This document shows positions 1-6,594 of a stretch of 17,445 bases of DNA, piece after piece; the stretch's first letter is position 1, and every line of letters begins with the position of its first letter. Source of the DNA: Clostridiales bacterium UBA1777 (lineage in GTDB: Bacteria > Bacillota > Clostridia > Oscillospirales > Oscillospiraceae); the NCBI GenBank assembly GCA_002315275.1, contig DCGN01000050.1, positions 1 to 17,445 on the forward strand. The letters run 5' to 3'. A program made the translations under genes and the position numbers. The notes below the pieces were generated by a model. It was not told the DNA's origin. It worked only from the letters and a program-made list of their open reading frames with translations, and did not search any database.

Positions 1-168
1 CACGATCTCCGCCCCGTAAACGCACCCCTGAAGACAGCCCGCGCGATAGACCCGCGGGCTGCTCTCCGCTTTTTCGAGCGCGAACGAGCGCACCTTGTTG
101 CCGTCCTCCGCAAGTATCTTCGCAAGCTGCACCGATCTGCCGTCGCCTCCGAGTATTGCGATGCGCAC
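1..168 (-). CDS. dpaA: Dipicolinate synthase subunit A-like protein, N-terminal part (gene runs off the left edge)
   Basis: Only the first 56 codons are present. The start is a GTG at 168-166, preceded by a good ribosome binding site (GGGAGGT, 184-178, 9 bases away). The peptide opens with a Rossmann-type nucleotide-binding turn, RIAILGGDGR, followed by QLAKILAEDG and a second strand ending near FALEK. This matches the usual N-terminus of DpaA/SpoVFA, the subunit that with DpaB makes dipicolinic acid for the spore core. In Bacillus it acts in the mother cell late in sporulation. The GGD-x-R segment followed by an alpha helix and a D-G-x-x-V step is what I recognise. Any other short-chain NAD(P)-binding protein remains possible because the catalytic part lies outside the window. 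A spore-forming host is supported independently by spoIID nearby. Confidence 0.55.
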   Translation of the reverse strand, partial: MRIAILGGDGRSVQLAKILAEDGNKVRSFALEKAESSPRVYRAGCLQGCVYGAEIV

Positions 169-236
169 CCTCAAACCACCTCCCTGCTGTTATAATATTC
201 TCCCTTTGCCGTTCTTGTTCTGAAATTCTTTTGTTG

Positions 237-264
237 TTGACTTCTCCTCAATATATGGTAGAAT
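237..264 (+). promoter_or_regulatory. Sigma-A type promoter for thyA-dfrA
   Basis: A TTGACT -35 box (237-242) and a TAGAAT -10 box (259-264) are separated by 16 bases. The predicted start near 271 leaves a leader of about 39 bases, ending in a perfect AGGAGG (297-302) 7 bases before the thyA ATG. Close agreement with the vegetative consensus makes this one of the clearer promoters in the window. Confidence 0.7.
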
Positions 265-309
265 AACCTCAAATTTACGCGTAACAAACGCAACACAGGA
301 GGATTTTCA

Positions 310-1140
310 ATGAGCAGAGCAGACGAAATTTTCATCCAAAACTGCAAGGATATACTCGAAAACGGCATCTGGGATACCGACAGAGAAGTACGCCCCCGTT
401 GGGAAGACGGCGAGCCCGCTCACACCGTGAAAAAGTTCTGCATAGTCAACCGCTACAACCTCGCTGAGGAGTTCCCCATCCTCACTATCCGCCGCACCTA
501 TTGGAAGAGCGCCATCGACGAGCTTCTCTGGATATGGCAGGCAAAGAGCAACAACGTAAACGAGCTGCGCACCCGCGTTTGGGACGCTTGGGCTGATGAG
601 AACGGCTCCATCGGCAAGGCGTACGGCTATCAGCTCGGTGTCAAGCATCATTATCCTCAGGGCGATATGGATCAGGTCGACAAGGTCATCTGGGATCTCA
701 AGAACAACCCCGCCTCCCGCCGCATCATGACCAATATCTACACCTTCGCAGACCTCTCCGAGATGGCTCTTTATCCCTGCGCCTACTCCATGACCTTTAA
801 CGTGACGGGCAACAAGCTCAACGCCATCCTCAACCAGCGCTCTCAGGATATGCTCGCCGCAAACAACTGGAACGTTGTCCAGTATTCCGTGCTCACGATG
901 ATGATGGCTCAGGCAACCGGCTTCGAGCCCGGCGAATTTGTCCACGTTATCGCAGACGCTCACATCTATGACAGACACGTTCCCGCTATCGAAGAGATAA
1001 TCAAGAACGAGCCCAAGCCCGCTCCGCAGTTTATTATCGACAAGTCCGTTGATGACTTCTACAAGTTCAACCGCGACAGCTTCAAGATGGAGAACTACCG
1101 GTTCTCCGAGTTCAACGGCAAAATCCCCGTTGCTGTCTGA
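310..1140 (+). CDS. thyA: Thymidylate synthase
   Basis: The 276-residue protein converts dUMP to dTMP using methylene-tetrahydrofolate as carbon donor and reductant. The nucleophilic cysteine is Cys157 in LYPCAYSM. The dUMP phosphate-binding QRSxD box is at 177-181, the conserved Asn closes ANNWN (about 189), and a DAHIYDRH block lies at 216-223. The length is normal for bacterial ThyA. The sequence is a divergent branch: the His that usually follows the catalytic Cys (PCH) is Ala, and the usual LGxPFN stretch reads AANNWN. I believe clostridial relatives share this pattern, so it is probably an active subfamily rather than a broken gene. It has its own promoter and a perfect AGGAGG site. Nine bases separate it from dfrA, which recycles the dihydrofolate it produces. 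Confidence 0.95.
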   Translation: MSRADEIFIQNCKDILENGIWDTDREVRPRWEDGEPAHTVKKFCIVNRYNLAEEFPILTIRRTYWKSAIDELLWIWQAKSNNVNELRTRVWDAWADENGSIGKAYGYQLGVKHHYPQGDMDQVDKVIWDLKNNPASRRIMTNIYTFADLSEMALYPCAYSMTFNVTGNKLNAILNQRSQDMLAANNWNVVQYSVLTMMMAQATGFEPGEFVHVIADAHIYDRHVPAIEEIIKNEPKPAPQFIIDKSVDDFYKFNRDSFKMENYRFSEFNGKIPVAV

Positions 1141-1149
1141 GGCGGATAA

Positions 1150-1632
1150 ATGGATGCAATAGTTGCGGTCTACTCCGATTGGGGCATAGGCGCAAGGGGC
1201 ACGCAGCCCGTCGTCCTCTCGGCTGACAGGAAGCACTTCCGCGACCTCACCAAGGGTGCGGCGGTCATCGTCGGCAGGAAGACACTTGAGGATTTCCCGA
1301 ACGGACAGCCCCTCAAGGGCAGAGACAACATAGTGGTCACGCGGCAGGATATCGAGGTCGCGGGGGCATCAGTCGTTCACGGCACGGAAGAGGCCGTTGC
1401 CGAGGCCGCCAAGTACGACCGCGCGTTCGTTATCGGCGGGGCAAGCATCTTCAGGCAGTTCTTCCCCTTTACCGACAGAGTTTATCTCACAAAGATAGCT
1501 CTCGCGCCAACGTCCGACAGCTTTTTCCCCGACCTTGACGCAGACAGCGCGTGGAAATGCACCGACGAAGGCGCCGAGCAGGAGGAAAACGGCATACGCT
1601 TCCGCTTCTGCACCTACGAAAGGATCAAATAA
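1150..1632 (+). CDS. dfrA: Dihydrofolate reductase
   Basis: The 160-residue protein reduces dihydrofolate to tetrahydrofolate with NADPH, completing the thymidylate cycle with the preceding thyA. Visible family marks are the N-terminal strand MDAIVAVYSDWGIG, the acidic active-site residue Asp26 in LSADRKHF (equivalent to E. coli Asp27), the nucleotide-binding stretch VIVGRKTLEDFP (about 39-50), NIVVTR (60-65), and the glycine pair in VIGGASIFRQF (about 94-104). The usual Met-20-loop motif LPW is replaced by TQPVV, so the Trp that corresponds to E. coli Trp22 is Val21. This marks a divergent type. A GAGGCGG ribosome binding site sits right after the thyA stop, so the two genes form one transcript that ends at the hairpin following the stop codon. 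Confidence 0.92.
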   Translation: MDAIVAVYSDWGIGARGTQPVVLSADRKHFRDLTKGAAVIVGRKTLEDFPNGQPLKGRDNIVVTRQDIEVAGASVVHGTEEAVAEAAKYDRAFVIGGASIFRQFFPFTDRVYLTKIALAPTSDSFFPDLDADSAWKCTDEGAEQEENGIRFRFCTYERIK

Positions 1633-1637
1633 AGCTT

Positions 1638-1667
1638 AAAGCCTTCTCCGATCGGAGAAGGCTTTTT
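1638..1667. terminator. Bidirectional intrinsic terminator between dfrA and spoIID
   Basis: A perfect 22-base palindrome (1641-1662, arms GCCTTCTCCGA and TCGGAGAAGGC) is flanked by AAA on the left and TTTTT on the right. On the plus strand it is a textbook terminator for thyA-dfrA. On the minus strand the same hairpin follows the spoIID stop codon (1668-1666) and is trailed by a weaker T-rich stretch, so it probably serves both converging genes. Confidence 0.9.
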
Positions 1668-2676
1668 ACGGTGAAAGCACGGTATTCGGATAGTAATGAG
1701 CGAGTATCTCCTCATAGGATGCGCCGTTTTTCGCCATCACGTTCGCGCCGTACTGGCTCATGCCGATGCCGTGGCCGTAGCCCGTGACGGTAAATGTGAA
1801 AATGCCGTCCGCCCAGTCTATCGAAAACGCCGCGGAGCGGAGCGCGAAAAGCGTTCTCAGCGCCGTCCCCGGAATGGATATACCGCCTATCTCTGCCGCC
1901 GCGACTCTCCCGCTCTCATCTGTCTCAAGCGCGCCGACCCACGAGCTTTCTTCTCCCGTGAAGTCCGCCTCCGGGTACGCCGAGAGCAGAGTATCGCGGA
2001 AATCTATCGCCGTTGAGCTCACATAGCTTACATAGTTCGGCACGTCGGCAGCTGATTCGGGGCTCGTCACGCTCGTCAGATACGGGATGTCGCTCCATAT
2101 CGCGTAGCTGTTCTCCGTTCTGCCTGCGGAGGAGGAGTGAAACGCGGCGAAGATGACCTTCCCGTCATATGAAAGGCAGCGCCCGTCCGTTTTGTCGACG
2201 GCGGCGGCGACCCTTGCAAGATTTGTCTCATATTTATCGCCCCAGCTGTCGCGGAGCGCATCGTCACTCTTCCACGCCTGACAGCAGGAATGATCTGTGC
2301 AGACATCGGCATTTCCGTGCTTGTGCTCTTCGGCACAGTATACGGCATAAGTCCTCGCGGCAACGGCCTGCGCGCAGAGCGCCTCCTCCTCAAAAGAGGC
2401 GGGCATCTCTGCCGCCACAACGCCCGCAAGATACTCGCGCATCGTCATTTCCGTCTCCTCTCCGTCAACAAGCACCGTGAGCACCTCCGGCGCAGGCGGC
2501 AGCGGCTCGGCCGTTTCTGCAGGCGATTCGGTCTCCGCGGTTTCGGCCGGCGTTTCCTCCGAGGTATATTCTGCCTGCGGAGCTTCCGCGCTCGCATCGG
2601 GCGTGTACCTTATGATAAACGGCAGCGAAAAACATATTGCCGCCGCTAAAACTGCCAGAAAAACGGTATTTTTCAT
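1666..2676 (-). CDS. spoIID: Stage II sporulation protein D, lytic transglycosylase
   Basis: SpoIID cleaves peptidoglycan glycan strands during engulfment, working with SpoIIP and SpoIIM in the mother-cell membrane. From the chosen ATG (2676) the protein has 336 residues: an N-terminal membrane anchor or signal (about 4-22), a Glu/Pro/Thr-rich linker (about 30-65), then the SpoIID domain. The catalytic Glu is in GVVAAEMPASF (Glu90 from this start), followed by ALCAQAVAARTYAVY. The C-terminal signature GYGHGIGMSQYGA is present. A CTDHSCC cluster (about 126-132) resembles the zinc-binding Cys/His insert known from clostridial SpoIID. A GTG at 2682 is in frame but lies inside the ribosome binding site AAGGAG (2687-2682), so the ATG five bases further on is preferred. 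No clear sigma-E promoter was found upstream. Confidence 0.93.
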   Translation of the reverse strand: MKNTVFLAVLAAAICFSLPFIIRYTPDASAEAPQAEYTSEETPAETAETESPAETAEPLPPAPEVLTVLVDGEETEMTMREYLAGVVAAEMPASFEEEALCAQAVAARTYAVYCAEEHKHGNADVCTDHSCCQAWKSDDALRDSWGDKYETNLARVAAAVDKTDGRCLSYDGKVIFAAFHSSSAGRTENSYAIWSDIPYLTSVTSPESAADVPNYVSYVSSTAIDFRDTLLSAYPEADFTGEESSWVGALETDESGRVAAAEIGGISIPGTALRTLFALRSAAFSIDWADGIFTFTVTGYGHGIGMSQYGANVMAKNGASYEEILAHYYPNTVLSP

Positions 2677-2695
2677 CGGCACTCCTTGATAATGC

Positions 2696-2711
2696 TTGAC
2701 TGATGAGTCAA
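2696..2711. repeat. Short inverted repeat in the spoIID / membrane-protein divergent region
   Basis: TTGACT-GATG-AGTCAA is an inverted repeat with perfect 6-base arms. The left arm doubles as the -35 box of the plus-strand promoter, so a protein bound here would cover that promoter. It also lies only 9 bases upstream of the spoIID ribosome binding site. It could equally be a chance effect of a -35 box. Confidence 0.4.
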
Positions 2712-2724
2712 AAAAGTATAAAAT
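2696..2724 (+). promoter_or_regulatory. Putative sigma-A promoter for the membrane protein gene at 2795
   Basis: TTGACT (2696-2701) and TAAAAT (2719-2724) are separated by 17 bases. The predicted start near 2731 gives a leader of about 64 bases. A separate TATAAT (2760-2765) closer to the gene has no recognisable -35 partner. Confidence 0.5.
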
Positions 2725-2738
2725 TCAGAGAATGAAAG

Positions 2739-2757
2739 GGTGCGTTTTATACGCGCC
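2739..2757 (+). other. Leader hairpin upstream of the membrane protein gene
   Basis: GGTGCGT and ACGCGCC can form a 7-base-pair stem (one G-U pair) with a TTTAT loop. No T-tract follows, so it is not a terminator. It is followed by an AT-rich palindromic stretch (AATATT-AAT-AATATT, 2763-2777). The role is unknown. Confidence 0.35.
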
Positions 2758-2794
2758 GCTATAATATTAATAATATTGGATTGGTATTGATAAT

Positions 2795-3619
2795 ATGCGC
2801 AAAAAACCAATGGAATTGTGCCTGTATACGCTCGGCGCGGGAGCCTTCGGTGTTTTCATCCGCTGGCTTCAGCTTCAGATAGCCTTCAACGACGAGGGTC
2901 TGCCCGACAAGAGCTTTTTCAACGTCGCCGTCCCGGTGATGATCGTTATTATAGTGCTGATGTTTGTCCGCTTTGTGGATGCTTACAGGAACGCCCGTTA
3001 CTATCTGCCGGACGATTTCTGCTCCGCGCTGAAAAACCCCGGCCGCATCCATTCGCTCGTCCGCTATGCCGCAGGCGGGATGACGGCCGTCGGCGCGATA
3101 TTGCTTCTGCTCAAGTGCGAGATCGACCCGGATGCCGCGTTCCTGCGCGTGCTGTCGATCCTCGGCATCTTAGCAGGAGTCGCTCACCCGCTTATCCTCG
3201 GCGCGGCAAACAAGGGCGAGCCCCTTCCCCGCCGCCGTCTCTGCATCCTCTCCGCCGTACCCATCCTCTTCTTCTCCGCATGGCTCATAACCTGCTACAG
3301 AGTGAATGACATCAACCCCGTCCGCTGGAGCTATGCTATAGAGATCATCGCCGCCTGCGTTGCCATTATTGCTTTCTTCCGTCTCGCGGGCTTTATCTTC
3401 GATGCTCCGAGCGCATGGCGCGCTCTGTTCTTCTCAATGCTGGGTGCGGTAATGTGCATCATGGCGCTGGCCGACGAGCGCTACTTCGGCGAGCAGGTGA
3501 TGTTCATCGGCGTTGCGCTGATGTTCCTGCAGTACGTGTGGATCATATGCGCAAATCTCAAGCGCGGCGAAGCCCCTCCCGAGGACACCCCGAAGGACGG
3601 CTTCGAACGGCTGCATTGA
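2795..3619 (+). CDS. Uncharacterised polytopic membrane protein, about eight transmembrane helices
   Basis: I do not recognise a family for this 274-residue protein. Hydrophobic stretches at about 7-28, 43-62, 90-107, 114-136, 148-167, 179-201, 209-226 and 233-252 predict eight membrane helices joined by short loops. Charged loops contain DAYRNARYYLPDDF (62-75) and GEPLPRRRLC (141-150). The C-terminus is a short hydrophilic tail rich in Pro, Asp and Glu. No transporter, protease or kinase motif is visible. The ATG at 2795 has only a weak ribosome binding site (TTGGATTGG region). The next in-frame ATG (2810) is no better, so translation is probably low or depends on the leader. The gene is monocistronic, with its own upstream promoter candidate and a strong terminator after the stop. 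Confidence 0.75.
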   Translation: MRKKPMELCLYTLGAGAFGVFIRWLQLQIAFNDEGLPDKSFFNVAVPVMIVIIVLMFVRFVDAYRNARYYLPDDFCSALKNPGRIHSLVRYAAGGMTAVGAILLLLKCEIDPDAAFLRVLSILGILAGVAHPLILGAANKGEPLPRRRLCILSAVPILFFSAWLITCYRVNDINPVRWSYAIEIIAACVAIIAFFRLAGFIFDAPSAWRALFFSMLGAVMCIMALADERYFGEQVMFIGVALMFLQYVWIICANLKRGEAPPEDTPKDGFERLH

Positions 3620-3632
3620 TCTGAAAATCGGC

Positions 3633-3666
3633 AAAGAGTCCTCTTTGTTACGGGAGGACTCTTTTT
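3633..3666 (+). terminator. Intrinsic terminator after the membrane protein gene
   Basis: AAAGAGTCCTC (3633-3643) and GAGGACTCTTT (3654-3664) form an 11-base-pair perfect stem with a 10-base loop and a terminal T-run. It lies 14 bases after the stop codon. Confidence 0.9.
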
Positions 3667-3682
3667 GTTACTGTTTTTTAGC

Positions 3683-3711
3683 TTGAAAGCTCGGTTAGGC
3701 TATTGTATAAT
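3683..3711 (+). promoter_or_regulatory. Sigma-A promoter of the SGNH hydrolase gene
   Basis: TTGAAA (3683-3688) and a perfect TATAAT (3706-3711) are separated by the ideal 17 bases. The -35 box sits in a small palindrome, AGCTTGAAAGCT (3680-3691). The leader of about 43 bases ends in AGGAAGG (3748-3754) before the ATG at 3762. Confidence 0.8.
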
Positions 3712-3761
3712 CGGCAGTAGTCGGAATTTAATATCTGCTATGTCAACAGGAAGGAAACACC

Positions 3762-5159
3762 ATGAAAAGACTGACTAAGCTTCTATCTGTACTGCTTATC
3801 TTTGCTTTGGCGGCAAGCCTGTGCTCAAGCGCATTCGCCGACGGAGGCATCCAAAGCGAGTACAAAGCTATTGACGAAAACGGAAACGGCGGCGTCCTGA
3901 TCCTCGGCGACAGCTTCGGCGCGGGCATCGGCTCATCCGAGAACTACGAGGAAGAAACAGAGACCGTTCGGGCCGGAGACGGCTGGCTGCGCTGGATAAC
4001 CGGCGCATATACCGGTCTTGTTGCTGAAGCCGTGGGCTGCACAAGGGAGGCAAATTCTGCCCTGCTGGATTCCACCGGCAATTTCTGGACATGCGTTATG
4101 CCCGGCATGCCCGTTACCGCAGTGCTTGATCTTCTCGGAGTTGATGACGGCTTTGACGACCCCGGCTATTATCACAGCAGCAGCACGCTCAGCTTCGGCG
4201 GCAAAGATATGGTTTTCAGCGATTATTATCAGCGCCTGCTTGATTACTTCGGCGAGTACGGCGTGAGCTATTCCGACGGCTGCGAGCTGACAGCTGACGG
4301 CAAGGTCGGTGCGCTGTCCGATATGGTCAGGAAATCAAGCCTCATCGTTATCGAGCTCGGCATGAACGACATCTTTGCCCGCTCGATCTTCAGTACCGTT
4401 TCCCAACTGGGCGGCAGTGCAGAGGTATCCGCAGAGATAATAGAGCCTCTCATGCAGTCGATGTATACTGAGCTGAACAGATTCCAGTCCTCTTATCCCT
4501 TGGCCGTCAAGACTATTCGGGAGTTAAATCCCGATGCCACCATTGTCACCGTCGGCATGACGAACGTAGCTTTCAACATAACGCTGAATGAAGACTCCGT
4601 TCTTCCGATCGGAAGTGCGCTTTCCGCCATAACCGCAGTTATGAACCGGCAGATGAAGAGCTGGGCAGCTCAGTACGGCACCGTCTATGTCGATATTTCA
4701 AATATTGATCTCGGCGGCTCTCAATACGATTTTACCCTTGCGAACATGAACGAGTGTGTTAATGACTGCGTCCACCCCACTCCGGAGGGTCACGCTCAGA
4801 TTGCACGCCTCATCGTCAACGCTCTGAATGACGAGTTCGTGAAGAAGACGGATGTCAAGGTTGATATAGGTCACTTTGACCGTGTTGACTACGTTTTGCT
4901 TGACGGAAAAGTCGTTACCGATTTCACCGTTGAAAATAATGTTCTGACCGTTCACGGCGGCTCTGTGAATGCAAAGAATCTGACGATCGCCGTTGTTAAC
5001 GGCACAAATCTCGCTGTTTCCACCTATCAGCTCTCCTACAGCAACGGCTACACCGCTTACCGCATCTACACGACGAACAGCGTTGTCACAACTGTTTCGA
5101 AGGCGGCCGCTAAGGTCACCTCTGCGGTTAAGAGTCTGTTCGGCAAGCTTGCGAAATAA
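3762..5159 (+). CDS. Secreted SGNH/GDSL-family hydrolase
   Basis: The 465-residue protein begins with a typical signal peptide: basic MKRLTK, a hydrophobic core to about 20, and an SAFA cleavage site before Asp27. No valid lipobox surrounds Cys21. The SGNH esterase domain spans roughly 40-355. Block I GDS carries the nucleophile Ser51 in LILGDSFGAG, block III is GMND (Asn202), and block V DCVHPTPEGH holds Asp335 and His338, so the catalytic set is complete. An insert of about 90 residues between blocks I and III is larger than in simple members. Residues 360-440 look like a beta-rich accessory domain, followed by a basic, Ala/Ser/Val-rich tail. The substrate cannot be inferred; acyl-ester hydrolysis on a cell-surface or dietary polymer is a guess. 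The gene is a single transcription unit with its own promoter and terminator. Confidence 0.85.
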   Translation: MKRLTKLLSVLLIFALAASLCSSAFADGGIQSEYKAIDENGNGGVLILGDSFGAGIGSSENYEEETETVRAGDGWLRWITGAYTGLVAEAVGCTREANSALLDSTGNFWTCVMPGMPVTAVLDLLGVDDGFDDPGYYHSSSTLSFGGKDMVFSDYYQRLLDYFGEYGVSYSDGCELTADGKVGALSDMVRKSSLIVIELGMNDIFARSIFSTVSQLGGSAEVSAEIIEPLMQSMYTELNRFQSSYPLAVKTIRELNPDATIVTVGMTNVAFNITLNEDSVLPIGSALSAITAVMNRQMKSWAAQYGTVYVDISNIDLGGSQYDFTLANMNECVNDCVHPTPEGHAQIARLIVNALNDEFVKKTDVKVDIGHFDRVDYVLLDGKVVTDFTVENNVLTVHGGSVNAKNLTIAVVNGTNLAVSTYQLSYSNGYTAYRIYTTNSVVTTVSKAAAKVTSAVKSLFGKLAK

Positions 5160-5172
5160 ACCGAAATAAACG

Positions 5173-5212
5173 AAAAACTGAGCGCTCCGCCTAATGGAGT
5201 GCTCAGTTTTTT
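5173..5212. terminator. Bidirectional intrinsic terminator between the SGNH hydrolase gene and trmO
   Basis: AAAAACTGAGCGCTCC (5173-5188) pairs with GGAGTGCTCAGTTTTT (5196-5211) across a 7-base loop, with one G-T wobble. A-runs and T-runs on both sides let it act in both directions. The trmO stop codon (5213-5211) overlaps its right edge. Confidence 0.9.
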
Positions 5213-5891
5213 ATTTCTTCTTGACGTCAACTACGGTGACCGTCTCTTCATCCCCGGTGAATTTTACCGTCATATCGGCGAAATCCATCGCGTAGACGCG
5301 CTCCCCGCTTTTCTGATAGCGTGGGCGTGGGTCATTTTCGAGTACGCCGATAAGCGCGGCGCGCTTTTTCGCGGGGATACACCGCTCAAGCTCCGGCGGC
5401 ACGGTGACGTTCAGCTTTTTCCCCGCGTCCGGGGCAAAGCCGGAGAGAGCGTCCGCACGGCAATCGGCATACGGGATATAGGGCTTGATGTCGAAGATCG
5501 GCGTGCCGCTCATCATATCCGCTCCCGAAACGCGTATCACGGGGCCGTCCGGCGCATCGAGCTCCACGCCCAAAAGCTTCACGCAGGAAAGCCCGAGCGA
5601 ATTCGGCCTGAACGGAGAGCGCGTTGCGAAAACGCCCATCCTCGTATTGCCGCCGAGTCTCGGAGGGCGCACCGTCGGCGACCAGCCCTCGCGCACGGCC
5701 TCGGAAAACTGCCATATCAGCCACAGATGTGAAAAGCCCTCTATGCCGCGAAGCGCATCCGGGTTGCGGTACTCTTTTTCAAAAACAATTCTGCCTTCAA
5801 GCTCTTCTACTACGCCCGCCTGACGCGGGATGCCGAACTTCTCGGGAAAATCCGTGATAATATACGCTATCGGAGTTATCTCAATGCCCAT
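5211..5891 (-). CDS. trmO: tRNA (N6-threonylcarbamoyladenosine-37-N6)-methyltransferase, TrmO/TsaA family
   Basis: Family members methylate t6A37 of ANN-decoding tRNAs (notably threonine tRNAs) with S-adenosylmethionine, fine-tuning decoding. The 226-residue protein has the whole TsaA signature: FGIPRQAGV (about 19-27), FSHLWLIW (53-60), the cofactor-binding stretch RPPRLGG with MGVFATRSPFRPN (about 76-97), and DMMSGTPIFDIKPYIPY (125-141). A C-terminal extension (about 155-226) is typical of longer bacterial forms. The start ATG (5891) overlaps the TGA of the upstream protease gene by one base (TGATG), with GGGAGGG (5906-5900) 8 bases upstream, so translation is probably coupled. A GTG three bases earlier is an alternative start. 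It is the last gene of the miaB-mutS operon and ends at a hairpin shared with the opposing hydrolase gene. Confidence 0.9.
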   Translation of the reverse strand: MGIEITPIAYIITDFPEKFGIPRQAGVVEELEGRIVFEKEYRNPDALRGIEGFSHLWLIWQFSEAVREGWSPTVRPPRLGGNTRMGVFATRSPFRPNSLGLSCVKLLGVELDAPDGPVIRVSGADMMSGTPIFDIKPYIPYADCRADALSGFAPDAGKKLNVTVPPELERCIPAKKRAALIGVLENDPRPRYQKSGERVYAMDFADMTVKFTGDEETVTVVDVKKK

Positions 5892-6592
5892 CACACAAGC
5901 CCTCCCAACAGGTTCGCCGCGACAAGAGCGACGCCGTTATTTATAACGTGCAGAAGGATGCTTGCCCAGATGGAATTCGTCCGCTCGTAGCAGCGGCATA
6001 TCAGATACGAAACCGGAATATACTGCAGGAGATACACCCAGTTCCACGGGTTCAGTATCGCATATCCCCATACATGGTATAGCGAGAAGAAGCCGACCGT
6101 CATCACATATGCGATGAAGCGGCTCTTTTTGTACAGCGTGGAGAATATCCCGCCGCGGAACATTATCTCCTCGATGACCGGTGCCATGAACAGCACGGCG
6201 GCGGACATGTTGCCCGTTGTATCCTCGACAAGATCAAGCACTGTGCTGTTGTTCGGATTTTTTCCGAAGCCGATCAGAAGCAGCGCGCCGTTGACAAGCA
6301 GGTTGCACGCGAGGATAAGTCCGTAGCTTATCGCTATCTCCTTAAAGCAGAGAACGGGTCTGTCGCAAAACGCATCAAATTCACGGCGGAGGAACTTTGG
6401 CATGAAGCACACCATGTAGATGAGGCCTATCGCGTAGACGAGCATATTGCCCTCGGCAAGCGAAACTCTCCCCATGTTTATCGCCACGCCAATCAGAAGC
6501 GGCAGAATGACCGTGTGCATCGGCAGATAGCCGATCGCCTGTATCTTTTCGACCTGGGTGAGATAGCTTGTGAACTCAACCTTATCGCGCAT
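5891..6592 (-). CDS. CPBP-family intramembrane glutamic endopeptidase (CAAX/Abi type)
   Basis: The 233-residue multi-pass membrane protein carries the three conserved motifs of the Rce1/CPBP family: EEIMFR (Glu141, Glu142, Arg146), FFSLYH (Phe169 to His173) and HVINN (His215, Asn218-219). About six hydrophobic segments span the membrane (roughly 25-40, 50-65, 85-108, 130-140, 160-180, 205-228). Members are membrane-embedded proteases. In Gram-positives some confer bacteriocin self-immunity or process peptides, but nothing here points to a bacteriocin locus. It starts 2 bases after the mutS stop, with GCGAGGG inside the mutS end as ribosome binding site, and overlaps trmO by one base. It therefore appears to be a stable operon member whose substrate cannot be deduced. 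Confidence 0.9.
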   Translation of the reverse strand: MRDKVEFTSYLTQVEKIQAIGYLPMHTVILPLLIGVAINMGRVSLAEGNMLVYAIGLIYMVCFMPKFLRREFDAFCDRPVLCFKEIAISYGLILACNLLVNGALLLIGFGKNPNNSTVLDLVEDTTGNMSAAVLFMAPVIEEIMFRGGIFSTLYKKSRFIAYVMTVGFFSLYHVWGYAILNPWNWVYLLQYIPVSYLICRCYERTNSIWASILLHVINNGVALVAANLLGGLV

Positions 6593-6594
6593 TG

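Noticed and set aside
191..218. Sigma-K-like element upstream of the dpaA-like gene
   Set aside because: The -10-like box lacks the leading C and would place the transcript start on the ribosome binding site, so it is too weak to annotate.
307..1236. Open frame (309 codons) antisense to thyA and dfrA
   Set aside because: It runs through two well-supported genes on the other strand and across their junction. The Val/Gly/Asp-rich product looks like a shadow translation.
3810..3845. Lipoprotein signal in the SGNH hydrolase
   Set aside because: Cys21 is preceded by Leu at -1, which does not fit a lipobox. A signal peptidase I site after AFA is better.
5891..6592. Bacteriocin immunity role for the CPBP protease
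   Set aside because: No bacteriocin precursor, double-glycine leader or dedicated ABC exporter is visible nearby; operon partners are housekeeping genes.
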